Shown: positions 50,956-52,366 of the stretch, in pieces | Position numbering within the stretch: position 1 is the stretch's first letter | Layout: every line of letters starts with the position of its first letter | NCBI GenBank assembly: GCA_937902805.1 | Contig: CALEMB010000095.1 | Location: forward strand, 1-52,366 | Length of the DNA: 52,366 nt | Source of the DNA: an uncultured Bacteroidales bacterium | GTDB taxonomy: Bacteria; Bacteroidota; Bacteroidia; Bacteroidales; F082 | Reading direction: 5' to 3' | Notes under the pieces: model-generated | What the model was told of the DNA's origin: nothing | Database searches by the model: none | Seen by the model: only the letters and a program-made list of their open reading frames with translations | Program-made: the position numbers and the translations under genes

Positions 50956-50973
50956 GAAGCGCGTCAAAGGAAA

Positions 50974-52366
50974 TCAAAGTTTCGGTCCAGCGGCAACTAA
51001 AGCCTTGCCAGCGTCGTTCGTCGTGAACTTTTCGAAGTTCTTGATGAAGCGCGAGGAGAGGTCTTTGGCCTTTTCTTCCCATGCGTTCTTGTCGGCGTAG
51101 GTATCGCGCGGGTCGAGGATGTTCGGGTCGACACCAGGCAATGCGGTCGGCACTTCGAAGTTGAAGTACGGGATCATCTTGGTCGGGGCCTTCTCGATGC
51201 TGCCATCCAGGATGGCGTCGATGATGCCACGCGTATCCTTGATGGAGATACGCTTGCCCGTGCCGTTCCAGCCGGTGTTCACCAAGTAAGCCTTGGCGCC
51301 GCTTTGTTCCATACGTTTCACAAGTTCCTCGGCATATTTGGTTGGGTGCAGCTCAAGGAAGGCTTGGCCGAAGCAGGCACTGAAGGTAGGCGTAGGCTCG
51401 GTGATGCCGCGCTCGGTGCCGGCCAACTTGGCCGTGAAGCCGCTCAGGAAGTAGTACTTGCACTGTTCGGGCGTCAGGATGCTGACGGGAGGCAGCACGC
51501 CGAAGGCGTCGGCGCTGAGGAAGATGACGTTCTTGGCGGTGGGACCAGCCGAGATGGGACGCACGTTTTTCACGATTTTCTCGATGTGCTCGATGGGGTA
51601 GGAGACGCGGGTGTTCTCGGTCACGCTCTTGTCCTTGAAGTCGATTTTGCCATTGGCATCAACGGTGACGTTCTCCAACAGGGCATTGCGCTTGATGGCG
51701 TTGTAGATGTCGGGCTCGCTTTCCTTGTCGAGGTTGATGACCTTGGCATAGCAGCCGCCTTCAAAGTTGAAGACACCTTCATCATCCCAGCCATGTTCGT
51801 CGTCACCGATGAGCAGACGCTTCGGGTCGGTGGAAAGGGTGGTCTTGCCTGTACCGCTCAAACCGAAGAAGATGGCGGTGTTTTCGCCTTGCATGTCGGT
51901 GTTGGCGGAGCAGTGCATGGCGGCGATGCCTTGCAGCGGCAGGTAGTAGTTCATCATCGAGAACATGCCTTTCTTCATCTCACCACCATACCATGTGTTC
52001 AGAATCACTTGTTCGCGGCTTGTGACGTTGAAGGCCACGCAGGTGTCGCTGTTGAGGCCGAGTTCCTTGTAGTTGTCGACCTTGGCTTTCGATGCGGTGT
52101 AGACGGTGAAGTTGGGCTTGAATTCAGCCAATTCCTCAGCCGTAGGCTTGATGAACATGTTCAGCACGAAATGGGCTTGCCATGCCACTTCCATGATGAA
52201 GCGGACGGCCATGCGGGTGTCCTTGTTGGCACCGCAGAAAGCGTCGACCACATAGAGGTTCTTACCGCTGAGCTGTTTCTTGGCGAGGTCTTTCACTTGT
52301 GCCCAGACTTGTTCGCTCATCGGGTGGTTGTCGTTCTTGTAGCCCTCGGTGGGCCACCATACGGTG
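50974..52366 (-). CDS. pckA: Phosphoenolpyruvate carboxykinase (ATP), 5' end outside the window
   Basis: 463 codons are visible; the reading frame is open through the right edge, upstream of the Met at 52320, so roughly 70 N-terminal residues lie outside. It converts oxaloacetate and ATP to PEP, CO2 and ADP; in gut Bacteroidales it usually runs in the carboxylating direction. The nucleotide-binding kinase-1a loop is GLSGTGKTTLS, and kinase-2 is LIGDDEHGWDDEGVFNFEGG. Further conserved parts are NTWYGGEMKKGMF with the substrate Lys, FLSADAFGVLPPVSIL, TERGITEPTPTFSACFG, and NTGWNGTGKRISIKDTR. The C-terminus appears complete. Confidence 0.95.
   Translation of the reverse strand, partial: TVWWPTEGYKNDNHPMSEQVWAQVKDLAKKQLSGKNLYVVDAFCGANKDTRMAVRFIMEVAWQAHFVLNMFIKPTAEELAEFKPNFTVYTASKAKVDNYKELGLNSDTCVAFNVTSREQVILNTWYGGEMKKGMFSMMNYYLPLQGIAAMHCSANTDMQGENTAIFFGLSGTGKTTLSTDPKRLLIGDDEHGWDDEGVFNFEGGCYAKVINLDKESEPDIYNAIKRNALLENVTVDANGKIDFKDKSVTENTRVSYPIEHIEKIVKNVRPISAGPTAKNVIFLSADAFGVLPPVSILTPEQCKYYFLSGFTAKLAGTERGITEPTPTFSACFGQAFLELHPTKYAEELVKRMEQSGAKAYLVNTGWNGTGKRISIKDTRGIIDAILDGSIEKAPTKMIPYFNFEVPTALPGVDPNILDPRDTYADKNAWEEKAKDLSSRFIKNFEKFTTNDAGKALVAAGPKL

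Larger units (their letters stand above)
50130..50972. other. Intergenic region rich in repeats
   Basis: About 840 bases with no convincing gene. It contains an 11-bp array (50226-50258), a 34-bp array (50575-50676), a second pair of 34-bp-spaced repeats (50771-50818), a terminator-like hairpin (50835-50856) and a palindromic element (50873-50955). Confidence 0.7.

Overview
The window comes from a Bacteroidales-type member of the Bacteroidota. Three things show this: many genes carry the TAnnTTTG -7 promoter element in place of a sigma70 -10 box, several secreted proteins end in type IX secretion (T9SS) type A sorting domains, and the housekeeping genes (parC-type topoisomerase, cdaA, folP, DUF1599, a DoxX/MauE-type protein, tpiA, prmA, dnaN, pckA) are of Bacteroidetes type. 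I see no rRNA, tRNA, CRISPR array or complete insertion sequence.

Layout. 0-16.3 kb: a Nudix hydrolase; four large T9SS-type surface proteins built from a shared galactose-binding-like module, Ig-like repeats, Lcl/C-type-lectin-like domains and Cys-containing CDS repeats; then a lipoprotein, a PorT-like barrel and a BatA-type membrane protein. 16.3-18.4 kb: no intact gene. It holds an Abi-like C-terminal remnant, a promoter plus N-terminal stub of an ATPase gene, and an unusual density of short tandem arrays with units of 8, 11 and 22 bp, usually three copies each.

18.1-26.2 kb is an A/T-rich island and the best candidate for an undescribed system. A leader RNA ending in a strong terminator hairpin precedes a small HTH protein. 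Then, behind its own canonical promoter, comes a tightly packed seven-gene operon: a coiled-coil membrane protein, a Ras-like P-loop GTPase, a single-pass protein with a possibly GTPase-associated N-domain and a periplasmic Ig-like part, two lipoproteins, a subtilisin-like lipoprotein protease and a DUF805 membrane protein. The topology suggests a cytosolic GTPase switch connected across the inner membrane to a periplasmic protease. Its function (defence, envelope stress or other) is not known from the sequence.

26.3-30 kb: a secreted orphan, a membrane-protein gene broken by one in-frame stop, a palindromic repeat cluster, and an AAA/DUF4143 ATPase gene flanked by near-identical 50-bp direct repeats. 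30.1-47.3 kb: core genes, with a DUF4160-DUF2442 pair, a lone OppB-like permease and a 1546-residue secreted orphan among them. 47.4-52.4 kb: a DUF6263 protein, two small T9SS proteins, a 0.9 kb repeat-rich gap and pckA running off the right edge.

Several dispersed palindromic repeat families sit between genes, and one has entered the parC reading frame without breaking it.
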